Shown piece after piece: positions 53,997 through 62,989 of a stretch of DNA of 64,000 bases. The DNA comes from Acidobacteriota bacterium (GTDB lineage: Bacteria > Acidobacteriota > Terriglobia > Bryobacterales > Bryobacteraceae). The stretch spans positions 1-64,000 of the forward strand of contig JAFKEE010000060.1 in the NCBI GenBank assembly GCA_017307505.1, read 5' to 3'. Both the position numbers and the translations under genes were made by a program. Every line of letters starts with the position of its first letter. Within the stretch, counting starts at the first letter, position 1. The notes under the pieces are model-generated. The model did no database searches and was not told where the DNA came from. It was given only the letters and a program-made list of their open reading frames with translations.

Positions 53997-54098
53997 GACC
54001 CAGGGCCCCTCGGTCTTTCGGCCGGCTGCCGATCTGAGCGGTTGGAGCAGCCGGTCCCCTTGCGTCCGCCCGTCCCGCGCAGTACATTTCCGGGCATC

Positions 54099-54683
54099 AT
54101 GCCGCGCATCCCTGGTTTTCCTGGTGAGTACCTCTGGGAGCTGGACATGGCCCGGACACAACTTCTTCCCTTGGCCGAGGCCGCTCCCGAGCTGATGTAT
54201 GGCTGGAGCCTGGCTCCACGCACCCGATCCTTCTCCGCCATCTTGGTTCATATCGCAGTGGGCAATTTCTGCTTGTTACATCTGGCCGGAGTCCGAACCA
54301 CAACGGGGGTCGAACTGTACGGCGAGCTCCAACCGGATGGGCCCGCTCTACGTCTCTCTATGGTCCGCAAGAATATGGCGATGGAACAAACTGTTACTGC
54401 GAAGAAAGACGTGGTCGATCTCCTGCGGCGCTCCCTGGAGGCCGTCCAGTATACGCTGGCAGATTCCAGTGCCGAGACGCTGGATGAGGCGAGGACCTTC
54501 TTTGACGAGGAGACTACCCGCCGCCGCCTCTACCTCCGGATGCTGGTCCATACTCATGAGCACATGGGCCAGGCCATCGCCTACGCTCGGACATTTGGAA
54601 TGAAGCTGCCATGGCCCGATCCACTGGCGGGACTCCAGAATAGCCCCGAGCAAATGCCAGCAGACCGCATGCCGACTGTCTAG
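54099..54683 (+). CDS. DinB-family protein
   Basis: 194 residues from the ATG at 54099; an in-frame ATG at 53982 lies within the sulfatase terminator, so the later start is preferred although it has no clear ribosome binding site. The four-helix DinB/YfiT bundle is visible: LAPRTRSFSAILVHIAVGNF with the first metal His, and LVHTHEHMGQAIAYARTFG with the second His pair. DinB proteins bind a metal and often act as thiol transferases or isomerases. Function here is unknown. Confidence 0.8.
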   Translation: MPRIPGFPGEYLWELDMARTQLLPLAEAAPELMYGWSLAPRTRSFSAILVHIAVGNFCLLHLAGVRTTTGVELYGELQPDGPALRLSMVRKNMAMEQTVTAKKDVVDLLRRSLEAVQYTLADSSAETLDEARTFFDEETTRRRLYLRMLVHTHEHMGQAIAYARTFGMKLPWPDPLAGLQNSPEQMPADRMPTV

Positions 54684-55032
54684 CTTCCTGGCGCCACAGG
54701 ATTCAAGCGGGGCCTGGCAAGCCAGCTGTCCCCGCAGGCTGGCCGTCTCTGCTCCGGCACTTGTCAGGGAACGAAGCACGAGTGCGCTACCTGTGGCGCC
54801 TCCGTGGGGTCGCTGCACGTCGGCGAATCCCTGCCCCTCGCCAAGGTGCGGCCAGGAACAACAGGAGCACTCCCAATGGGAGCCAGTTCCGACAAAGGAG
54901 GGGATGACCGGTAATTTCGAGCACGCGCTGGTTCCTTATATGGTGTAGACACCACCGCCGAGGAAATGCCCATCTCCGGTGACGGCTCGCCCTGCCCGCT
55001 GCTTGATCCTATTCTGGGTTTGGCGGGCGCAA
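54684..55032. other. Intergenic stretch, nothing recognised
   Basis: About 350 bases between the DinB gene and the GrpB pseudogene. A minus-strand frame over this stretch (54764-55225) is basic, Pro-rich and featureless, and overlaps the pseudogene, so I treat it as chance. No hairpin or RNA was recognised. Confidence 0.4.
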
Positions 55033-55557
55033 ATGCTCGGACTCCCACGCCATACCGTCGAAGTGGTGGACCACAATCCTGCCTGGGCCGCGCTGGCCGC
55101 CGCGGCTTGCCTTGCCATCGGAGCCTAGGCCGGTGACCTTTTTGTCGGAATCCAGCATGTCGATAGCACCTCTGTGCCAGACCTGCCGGCCAAGCCGGTT
55201 TTGGACCTGGCCGCGGCCGTCTCAACCTTTGACGCGATTCCGGAATTGATTGTGCGGCTGGCGCCCATCGGCTACCTTTACCGCGGCAATCGCCCGGAAA
55301 CAGGTGGCCACCTTTTCATCCTCGAAGCCCAACCGGGCGTTCGGACAATTCACCTGCACGTCGTACTGTACGGCAGCGTCCCGTGGCGGGATTACCTGGT
55401 CTTCCGGCAGGCGCTTCGAATCCGGGAGGATCTTCGCTGCCGGTACGCCGGACTCAAACGACGCCTCGCTACTCTCTACCCGGACGACACAGCGGCGTAC
55501 ACCGCGGCGAAAGCGGAATTCATCCAAGGTGTGCTCAGGGGCGAGAATAGCGAGTGA
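55033..55557 (+). pseudogene. GrpB/UPF0157-family nucleotidyltransferase-like gene with an internal TAG
   Basis: From the ATG at 55033 the frame reads MLGLPRHTVEVVDHNPAWAA, the typical GrpB opening, then meets TAG at 55126-55128, and continues in the same frame with VGIQHVDSTSVPDLPAKPVL, which aligns with the family's IQHIGSTAVPGLPAKPI. The Ile-Gly pair of the IGST box is now Val-Asp. After that GHLFILEAQPGVRTIHLHVV and WRDYLVFRQALR complete the fold to residue about 174. A shorter product could start at the GTG at 55174, but it would lack the first third. It is best read as a decaying gene. Confidence 0.8.
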
Positions 55558-55604
55558 GTTGCTACTCCAAGTGCATAACGGATTCGTTGTAAAACCAGTC
55601 CGTC

Positions 55605-58600
55605 CTATTTGACCGCGATCGTCACTCCCGACGGACTCGCCGCCGAGCCCGCTCGCAACACCACCGGCACCTCCAGTCCTGGAGCCACACCCTCCGGCAC
55701 CTGCACCTCAACCTGGAAGTTTCCTTCGGCTTGCCCTGCAATGGAGCGTGCTTCGACGACCACTGCCTCCAATCCGTCAATACTGGCGGCCAACGTGAGC
55801 ACCGGAACCTTCCGTTCATCGCTGGCAATCGCACCCGTTCTGCCCGCCGGCACCACCGCGCCCAATCCTGTAGCCCGAAGTGTGATGGTAGTTCCTCGCT
55901 CCGCTGGATTCCCGGCGCCGTTCTCGGAGCCGTCGTGGTTCAGGGCTTGGGCCTGCCCCCGTCCCAACCCATCCACTGTGAACAGGCCTGGCGCTGAAAC
56001 CGCAGCGGGCACGCCCCCGAGCAGGGTGCGTACCTCTTGGAATTCCACTTCGGCCTCGAAAAAAGCTCTGCCCTCGATCTCGTAAGGCGCGATAGCTCGG
56101 ATCTCCGTCTGCGAAACAGCGAGCAGCGGAGCGGGTACCCCGTCAATCAACAGGCGAACGCCGCCGGCTTCACTCGGCAGTCTGCCCTCGCCATCTGGGC
56201 TCACGTTCACCCCGCCCGCCGGCCCGAGATTCGAACCCAGCACGGAAATCACCTCCCCCGGAGCAACGGCCTGAAGCGTCTGCGACGCTGCGTTGACGAG
56301 CGTGAAGCCCAGCGGGGAACCCGCCGCCACCACAGGGAGCAGCGCCGGGGTGACCCTCAGCGCAACTGGAACGGTAACCTCATTCTGGGAACCCTCTGGC
56401 GCCGTAATCTGGAGGGCCCCCTCGTAATCGCCGGGCGGCAGGTCCCGCGCGTCGACCAGGGCGCATACCTCGCCATAGGTTCCCTTGGTCACCTTCAGCC
56501 AGGCATGCCCATCGACCGTAGACGCCGAAGCGTCCGAGCCGATCGGCAGGCCCATGCTACTCACACGAAGCCTGGAATCCTGGCTGCACCCGTTCAGCGG
56601 GGAACTCCCGCTGGGCACGGAGATCCTGAGTTCTTCCGGGGAGACCGTCAGAGGCAGCGGCGGGCTCCATACCCCAAGAAACACTCCGACCTGGGCCGGC
56701 ACGTAGTCGGGGTGGGCCGCCGAAGACAGTTCGACGCTGCCTCGATATACGCCCGCGGGCAGAGCCGCCGCCTGGGCCGAGACCTGTATCCCCCTCGCCC
56801 CGTTGGAGTCCTGGGTGAGGACCGCGGTCAGCCATTCACCGCCGTTTTCCGTGCTCACCCTGACCAGATCCGGAGAGTAGATTCCAGTTCCGAGAAACCG
56901 TGTTGCGCCTGTCTCGCTGCCGGATTCCATCCAGAACCTCACTGGATCACGACCCGCGCTTGTGGTGATCTCCTGTACCGGCGCTTTCCAAGGTAGATAG
57001 AGGCTCGCCAGCCGCACCAGGCCGTTCGCCGGGCCTGCGATCCGGATCGAATTGACCGCCGCGGAGACGCCCTTTTTGAGAGCGGATGGAGTTGCGGTTA
57101 CCGTCAACGTCGCCGGTGTCGTCGCTTCTGTTGGGCTGATCGACAACCACTCTCCGTCTTTCTGCTCACTCACTACACTCGCTGAGATTTGCGCCGGTGT
57201 CCCGCTGCTGGTCACCTCAAGTACCACCGGGACGGTACTGGCCCCGTCGGCATTCGAACTGAATACCAGGCTGCCTGCCGGCTTCACGGAGATGATGTTG
57301 GAAGCTACCCGTAGGATGACAGGCACCTTTCGCGGCGGGTAGCCCGAACCCTCGGCAGTGAAAGTAATACTGCCGCCATACTCACCTGGCTCCAAAATCA
57401 GCGAGTTCATGCGAACACTGAATGTGGTGGCACGGCAGTCGGAAGAACTGCCGCACACTGTTGCGCGTTCGGGTGAGATCGACAGCCACGCCGCGCCGTC
57501 TTCCGTGGCGGCGGAAGCAGTCACGGCCACAGAAGATGCAGAAGCCGACAAACTCAACGCCAGTGGATTCGGTCTCGTTGGGCCGGCCGGCCAGGCCACA
57601 CATGCGGGGACGCCGCTCAGGCTCGCGGACAGATCTTCAACGCAAACCGGCTTTCCCTCCGTCCAGGTTTCCAGCAGCGCCGGCGCAATGGATCCTGCCG
57701 GCAGTGGGATCAGTTCGCCGGCCGATCCACCTTCCTCCGGGGTTGGAGCCCGGAAGCTCATCATCCTGACCGGTTTCGAAGCAGAAAGAGCCCATGCCGA
57801 CGAGGGCGACACGCTCTGCGATAGCGAGGTGGGTGGACCCGCCGCGATCTCTCCCGGCTCCAGCCGGCCGGTCGCAGTCGGGTATCGCAGATAAGCGCCC
57901 GCGCCAATCCGGGCCGTATAAGTGAGGTCGACCGGCTCCGAGGAGGCGTTTTGCACCATGGGCCACCCGTTCGCCGCCAGATGGGTACGCGACGGGAAGA
58001 TCGGCTGGAACGCCGCCGCCTGGAAAGAAGGGCTGCTCCGCCCGCGCAGCGCAGGATAGAAATCCGCCTCCGTCCCGTCCTGGTTCCGGAGGACCACGCG
58101 CCTTCCCGTCAGGTCGGCTGGCGCTCCCAGTACTGCCTCCAGTTCCAGCGGGCCGAGGAAGACCACGTCCTGCAACACGACACCTTCGATCTCGACGTTG
58201 GTTTGCGTGTTAAATCCCTGGCCGGAAATCCGAACGTGTGTTCCTCTTGGAAGCAGCCCGCCTCCGGGTGTCACCGTCTCAATCGCCATGCTGCCGCCGA
58301 CACGCAACAACCCGGGCTCCGTTTCCGGCAGAAACTGGTAGCCCTGTAGATCCTTCCAGGGCTTACCGCCAAAGCTCATGGCAATGGAAGCTGTGTCACC
58401 GGCCCTGGCGTTGACAAGCACTGGAGCTGTGATCGTAAGAACGGGCATTCCAGGCAGCCGTCCGATTCCGCCCAGGGGTGAGCGGAAGAAGACCTCGACG
58501 TGGTGATCGTTCAGGCGCGCCACGCCTAACTGATCTCCATACGCGCTGAAGACGTCGGCCGCGGTGGCGGGCCCAAACACTGCCGGGTCGAGATCCACGG

Positions 58601-58853
58601 CGACATATCCGCTGGTCAACTGGTGGGGCGTGCGAAGAGAGAGCCGGATCTGGGCCGTCGCGCCGGGCGGCCTCTCCGGAACGGAGATCACAACCGGAAG
58701 AGAGACTGGCGCCACCTGTGCGGCATCTAATGCAGGAGAAGAGAGAAGCAGGAAGGTCGACACGGCCAGAAGGAACGCAAGACGATGCGGCTCCGGCTGT
58801 CGCAGGGGCGACGGGCACAGCCCGCTTGCCCGCCTGCGCATTGCAGCGGTCAC
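55605..58853 (-). CDS. Secreted BACON-repeat protein with C-terminal TIGR03437 domain
   Basis: 1082 residues with a late hydrophobic signal segment (about 24-45, LAFLLAVSTFLLLSSPALDA). A cohesin-like opening region (about 50-170) is followed by an IPT-like strand (ISGQGFNTQTNVEIEGVVL). At least three BACON-type modules follow, each with a W-L-S-I-S-P or W-L-x-V motif: AAWLSISPERATVCG, GEWLSISPTEATTPAT and HAWLKVTKGTYGEVC. The last about 230 residues match TIGR03437: TLVNAASQTLQAVAPGEVIS, then VLGSNLGPAGG, GGVRLLIDGVPAPLLAVSQT and PGLFTVDGLGRGQAQALN. BACON modules probably bind carbohydrate or mucin-like polymers. TIGR03437 is almost confined to Solibacter relatives. Confidence 0.88.
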   Translation of the reverse strand: MTAAMRRRASGLCPSPLRQPEPHRLAFLLAVSTFLLLSSPALDAAQVAPVSLPVVISVPERPPGATAQIRLSLRTPHQLTSGYVAVDLDPAVFGPATAADVFSAYGDQLGVARLNDHHVEVFFRSPLGGIGRLPGMPVLTITAPVLVNARAGDTASIAMSFGGKPWKDLQGYQFLPETEPGLLRVGGSMAIETVTPGGGLLPRGTHVRISGQGFNTQTNVEIEGVVLQDVVFLGPLELEAVLGAPADLTGRRVVLRNQDGTEADFYPALRGRSSPSFQAAAFQPIFPSRTHLAANGWPMVQNASSEPVDLTYTARIGAGAYLRYPTATGRLEPGEIAAGPPTSLSQSVSPSSAWALSASKPVRMMSFRAPTPEEGGSAGELIPLPAGSIAPALLETWTEGKPVCVEDLSASLSGVPACVAWPAGPTRPNPLALSLSASASSVAVTASAATEDGAAWLSISPERATVCGSSSDCRATTFSVRMNSLILEPGEYGGSITFTAEGSGYPPRKVPVILRVASNIISVKPAGSLVFSSNADGASTVPVVLEVTSSGTPAQISASVVSEQKDGEWLSISPTEATTPATLTVTATPSALKKGVSAAVNSIRIAGPANGLVRLASLYLPWKAPVQEITTSAGRDPVRFWMESGSETGATRFLGTGIYSPDLVRVSTENGGEWLTAVLTQDSNGARGIQVSAQAAALPAGVYRGSVELSSAAHPDYVPAQVGVFLGVWSPPLPLTVSPEELRISVPSGSSPLNGCSQDSRLRVSSMGLPIGSDASASTVDGHAWLKVTKGTYGEVCALVDARDLPPGDYEGALQITAPEGSQNEVTVPVALRVTPALLPVVAAGSPLGFTLVNAASQTLQAVAPGEVISVLGSNLGPAGGVNVSPDGEGRLPSEAGGVRLLIDGVPAPLLAVSQTEIRAIAPYEIEGRAFFEAEVEFQEVRTLLGGVPAAVSAPGLFTVDGLGRGQAQALNHDGSENGAGNPAERGTTITLRATGLGAVVPAGRTGAIASDERKVPVLTLAASIDGLEAVVVEARSIAGQAEGNFQVEVQVPEGVAPGLEVPVVLRAGSAASPSGVTIAVK

Positions 58854-59030
58854 TGTCCTAAATCATCTCACCGTTCCAGAGAATTGCCAAACAACGAAAA
58901 TCCGCCGTCGCACCCGCGCGCTGTTGCGGGCCTGACCCTCGCCAGGGCGGAGTGTCCGCCGCGGCAAAGCGATTCGGCCCGCAACGCTTCCAACATCCAT
59001 CCCTTCTGATTCCGGTCTGGAACCAGAAGG

Positions 59031-59864
59031 TTAGCCGCGGGTCGCGACGACTTCCAGATACTCTGCGTCCACGCTGGTCCCGCCGTTCCCAGCGTAGTTG
59101 CTGCCCGACCACAGTTCGACGAGTTCACTCCTCAGGGACTTCTGCCCCTCCGCGTCCAGCGAAGCGAACGCCCGGGTCATCGGGCCGTAGTTCTCCCGGA
59201 AGAACTCAACGACGGTAGCTGGTGGGAATGGGTAGTCGAATCGGTAAAGCCGCCGCGCAAATTGCAGATCCATGATCCCGTCCATCAGCCGCTCCTTGAC
59301 GCTCGCCTCATCGCCCCACAGCACCGGCGAAGGCATGCCCGAAGGGGCAATGTGCCGCGCAATCGTTTTGAACATCTGCCCGACGAAGCCGGCTGGGGTC
59401 CAGTTGGCCATCGCGATGGTCCCTCCCGGCCGGCACACCCGCATCAGCTCTGAGGCCACGTGCTCAGGCCGGGGCGCGAACATCGCGCCGATCAGGCTGA
59501 CGACAATATCGAATTGCCCGTCGCGGTAGGGCAGCGCCTCAGCGTCGCCCTCTTCGAATATCACGCTCACGCCCTCGGCCGCGGCTCGTGCCCGCGCCTG
59601 CTCCAGCCAGTTCGTTGCGATGTCGCACCCCGTGACCCGTGCGCCAGCCTTCGCCGCGATCAGGGCCAGTTGGCCCGCCCCGCAGCCCACGTCCAGCAAC
59701 CGGGCGCCCGGCGCCACGCCTAGCCTTCCATAGAACTCCTCCGCTCCCTTCTGCATGAAGCGCGAGAAGATGTCATAGTTTCCCGTCATCCAGGTCGCCT
59801 TGAGACGCGCCTTCAACGCGTCGAACTCGGGACTGTTCTGTCTTTGCGTAGCGGTAGTGTGCAT
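59031..59864 (-). CDS. Class I SAM-dependent methyltransferase (UbiE-like)
   Basis: 277 residues; GAGGAGG lies ten bases before the ATG. Motif I is [20 protein letters not shown], then [38 protein letters not shown], and [26 protein letters not shown]-type [16 protein letters not shown] is typical of the group that methylates small lipophilic molecules or quinones. The acceptor is unknown. It begins 29 bases after the PAP2 gene and is probably co-transcribed with it. Confidence 0.88.
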   Translation of the reverse strand: MHTTATQRQNSPEFDALKARLKATWMTGNYDIFSRFMQKGAEEFYGRLGVAPGARLLDVGCGAGQLALIAAKAGARVTGCDIATNWLEQARARAAAEGVSVIFEEGDAEALPYRDGQFDIVVSLIGAMFAPRPEHVASELMRVCRPGGTIAMANWTPAGFVGQMFKTIARHIAPSGMPSPVLWGDEASVKERLMDGIMDLQFARRLYRFDYPFPPATVVEFFRENYGPMTRAFASLDAEGQKSLRSELVELWSGSNYAGNGGTSVDAEYLEVVATRG

Positions 59865-59893
59865 CTGATTTGTTCCTCCTCAATTGAGTTCCG

Positions 59894-61270
59894 TCACTGC
59901 TTGGATCCGTCGTCCTCCGCCCACGCAATGAACTTGTGGGCGATGTTCTGGCCGAGTGTCACGCCGGCCTGGTTGTCCATCTCGAAATGAATGCCTGCCC
60001 AGATCCGCGAGTCCCCCGCCTCCTTGCCCATGGAGCGGATCGCAGCGGCTCGGTCAGGAAACAGATAAGCCAGTACCTCTGATCGGGCCGTCGAGAAGGT
60101 GGAATGGTTCGACGGATAGGACGGGAAGTTTGGCGCCGGAAATAGCGGTATCAGAGACGAATCCAATTGTGCCGGCCGCGGATACCAGTAGGCGAATTTG
60201 CCGTCCTGGCTGGCGATGAAGGCGTCGAATCCCACCGCACCCAGCAGCGCATAGGCTCGCGCCGCCTTGGGCGGATTCAGTTCGAGCTTGTCCTCGAGCA
60301 CCCAGCGGTTCAGCTGCGCGAAAGCCCATGGATACACACCCTCCGGAGTCTGCCAGTACAGGGCCCGGGCGTTCGTGTTGAGATTGGCTGCCGTCAGCGC
60401 CCGCGGGAAGTTCTTCACCCCGGCCAGGTCCGCCTGCACCTCCGGAGATGTGCACGCCGGCGGAGGCTGCGGGCGGAACTCCGAGGGCGAACTCAACAGC
60501 AGCGGCTTCCAGTTCGCTGCGGCAATGTTGCCGGGATTCGTGCCGGTCCACATACAGGGTCCGGTCGGTACCGAACCCGACCAGACCAGGTCCGATCCGT
60601 CCGCCCGCACTTTGGCGATCACCTGCTCCGCTACGCGCAGGCCCAGTTCCCAGCCGGCCAGGTAGTCGGACGGGTACTCCACCCCTGCGTACAGGCGCGA
60701 CTTGCCCGCCTCTTCCGCCAGTCCGTGGAAGTAGGCCGCTTCAGCCGGCACCAGATAGGCCATCACTGCGGCGGCAGCCGCCGCTGTGGCGGCATAGTCT
60801 GACGGATAAGAAGGGCTCGGCGGCACTGGGACCCTTGGTTGAATTGCCGGGTCCAGACGCGAGGGCCTCGGCCGGTTATACGCGTACTTCGCGTTCCACG
60901 CCGCCACCGTCGCATCGTAGATGGCCAGCGAAACATGGGCGTACGCATGCACCATCGACCGTCCAACAGGTTGGCCCGCACTCTGCCTCTTCGTGATCAG
61001 GTCCATCCATCGGTACGACGCCGGACCTGAATCCCAATACCGCATCTGCTCCACGATGCGTGGATCCGACTCCCTGGACACCTCACGGAGCCAATCCAGC
61101 TCTCCTCGCGACTCCTCAGCGCCCGGCGGCGCCGGGACCCCGTGCTCGTTGCCCGAAGGGATCACCCAGGTCTTCCATTCGCCTGCCTTCGTCCCATCCT
61201 GGGCAACGAGTGAAGCTGCTACGGCGCTGAACAGGATCAGCGCACGTTGAAACCAATTTGCTGTAAACAT
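59894..61270 (-). CDS. Exported PAP2 / vanadium-haloperoxidase-type phosphatase with two related halves
   Basis: 458 residues from the ATG at 61270, chosen for GGAGAGG nine bases upstream and for the signal peptide it yields (1-23). The C-terminal half has all three PAP2 boxes: K358 with RP365-366 (KFAYWYPRP), SYPSNHS with His389, and SRIWAGIHFEMD with His428 and Asp432. The N-terminal half repeats the pattern (KYAYNRPRP near 128-136, SYPSDYA 154-160, SRLYAGVEYPSD 191-202) but lacks both His residues. So one active site is expected. Members hydrolyse phosphate esters or, with vanadate, oxidise halides. It is divergent from the AraC gene at 61873. Confidence 0.88.
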   Translation of the reverse strand: MFTANWFQRALILFSAVAASLVAQDGTKAGEWKTWVIPSGNEHGVPAPPGAEESRGELDWLREVSRESDPRIVEQMRYWDSGPASYRWMDLITKRQSAGQPVGRSMVHAYAHVSLAIYDATVAAWNAKYAYNRPRPSRLDPAIQPRVPVPPSPSYPSDYAATAAAAAAVMAYLVPAEAAYFHGLAEEAGKSRLYAGVEYPSDYLAGWELGLRVAEQVIAKVRADGSDLVWSGSVPTGPCMWTGTNPGNIAAANWKPLLLSSPSEFRPQPPPACTSPEVQADLAGVKNFPRALTAANLNTNARALYWQTPEGVYPWAFAQLNRWVLEDKLELNPPKAARAYALLGAVGFDAFIASQDGKFAYWYPRPAQLDSSLIPLFPAPNFPSYPSNHSTFSTARSEVLAYLFPDRAAAIRSMGKEAGDSRIWAGIHFEMDNQAGVTLGQNIAHKFIAWAEDDGSKQ

Positions 61271-61872
61271 CGACGACTGCCTCTCCGTTTGTAGTTGCGC
61301 CAGCATTCCTCCGAACGCTGGTAATGCTGCTGGCTGCCCGAGATGTGGGAGACCTGGCGGGCGGCTCTGAGTCCGTCCGCCTCCGCCACTGTGCACGACA
61401 GCGCGCCTGGTCTTCGCCCTCTGGCAATGAGTAACGTAAGCATGCTCGCGGCCTCGGTCAGGCTTCGCGAGACGCAAGTGTGGTTATGAGCGGCAGGCCG
61501 CCTACCGGTCACCGGCAGTGACCGCATCGGCGCCTGCTGCAGGGCGGTTATTGTCCGAACTCGGGCGTCGAACCCAGCGACAGGCGGGTACCTGTCAGTT
61601 CATCCCCAATCTGGTGAGCCCGGTTCGATGGCACAAACCGGATCCCGTGGCTTCTCTGCCGGATTCGTGCAATTCCTGGTCTTGCCGCCCACGGCAAGCC
61701 TCGCCCCTATCCCTGGAAAGTTGCCCGGTCTCGGTGTGCATGGATACAATTGTGCAGGTCCGAGACGGATTCAACCATGCTCTGGCGTCGCCAGTTTTTG
61801 CTCGGGAATCCGAAGCCGTCGAATTGATTTGCCGATCATCCAGGCAGATTTGCTGAGAGTCCAGAGGGGATC
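61271..61872. other. Long divergent intergenic stretch
   Basis: About 600 bases between the PAP2 gene (minus) and the AraC regulator (plus). Several short frames on both strands show no domain. It must hold the promoters and probably operators of both sides; I could not identify a clear repeat or promoter pair. No tRNA or small RNA was recognised. Confidence 0.4.
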
Positions 61873-62856
61873 ATGGACGCTTTTTCGGATATCCTGAGCG
61901 GGGTCAAGCTGAACGGGGCTTTGTATTTCAACGCCGAGTTCTCAGCGCCCTGGGGCGTTGACACGCCAGCCTCCCAATACCTCTCCGCCATCCTGGCCCC
62001 CGAGTGCCCGCATCTCGTGATCTATCATCTGGTGATCGATGGTGCGGCGTTTGCGCACATGGACGGCTCCGTGCTGCCACTCGTGCCCGGCGACGTCGTC
62101 GTCTTTCCTCACGGCGATCCTCACATCCTTACCAGTGAGCCCCATTCGGCGGAGACCCCCGAAACGACTGTGGTGCGGCGCAAGGTGCAGGCCCGGGACC
62201 TCACCAGGCTCCAGGCCGGCGGCGGTGGCTCGCGCACCCGCCTGGTCTGCGGTTTCATGGGCTGCGACCCCCAACTCAGCCGCCCGATTCTCAGCGCGCT
62301 GCCGCCCATCCTGAAAGTGAACGTCCGCTCCGACGCCTCCGGTCAATGGCTGGAGAGTTCCATCCTGCAACTCGTCGAAGAAGCCTCCTCCGGCCGGGTG
62401 GGGAGCGAGGCCATGCTTTCGAAGCTCTCAGAGGCTCTCTTCGTTGATATCCTGCGACGCTATATCGCCAGCCTGCCCGAAGAGCAGACTGGATGGCTCT
62501 CCGGATCCCGCGACCCCGTTGTTGGCCGTAGCCTCAGCCTCATGCATCGGCAGGCCCACCATCCCTGGACGATCGCCGACCTCGCCCGCGAGGTGGGCAT
62601 CTCCCGCTCCGCGCTGATCGAGCGCTTCACGCGCTACCTCTCCGAGCCGCCCATGACCTACCTGACCCGCTGGCGCCTCCAACTGGCAGCGCGATCCCTG
62701 GTCCGCACTCCGAAAGGGGTAGCCGAAATCGCTGCCGAAGTCGGTTATGAGTCGGAAGCCGCCTTCAATCGAGCCTTCAAACGCGAATTCGGCCTGCCGC
62801 CCGCCCGCTATCGCCGCGACCGCCGCAACTCGGTTGTCGAACAGCCTGCCACCTGA
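61873..62856 (+). CDS. AraC-family regulator with N-terminal cupin domain
   Basis: 327 residues; AGAGGGG lies just before the ATG. Cupin_6-type sensor about 5-205 (LYFNAEFSAPWGVDTPASQY, then LVPGDVVVFPHGDPHILTS). The AraC double helix-turn-helix occupies about 220-320 (HPWTIADLAREVGISRSAL, PPMTYLTRWRLQLAAR, VAEIAAEVGYESEAAFNRAF, LPPARYRR). It resembles the regulator at 51170 throughout and may be a paralogue. It is divergent from the PAP2-methyltransferase operon, its likely target. Confidence 0.92.
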   Translation: MDAFSDILSGVKLNGALYFNAEFSAPWGVDTPASQYLSAILAPECPHLVIYHLVIDGAAFAHMDGSVLPLVPGDVVVFPHGDPHILTSEPHSAETPETTVVRRKVQARDLTRLQAGGGGSRTRLVCGFMGCDPQLSRPILSALPPILKVNVRSDASGQWLESSILQLVEEASSGRVGSEAMLSKLSEALFVDILRRYIASLPEEQTGWLSGSRDPVVGRSLSLMHRQAHHPWTIADLAREVGISRSALIERFTRYLSEPPMTYLTRWRLQLAARSLVRTPKGVAEIAAEVGYESEAAFNRAFKREFGLPPARYRRDRRNSVVEQPAT

Positions 62857-62989
62857 TTCCCCGCCGCCCAGGACTCAGCGCGTGGAGTCCATTGCCGTGG
62901 CCGCTCTCCGCTCGCATGCCGCCAGTTCCGAACACTCGCACTACAGCACCCGGCCCACCCGTTGGAGGGGTTCCTGCCGCATTCCGGCA

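Noticed and set aside
54764-55225. 153-codon minus frame over the GrpB pseudogene start
   Set aside because: Basic, Pro-rich and without motifs; the plus-strand GrpB similarity explains the sequence better.
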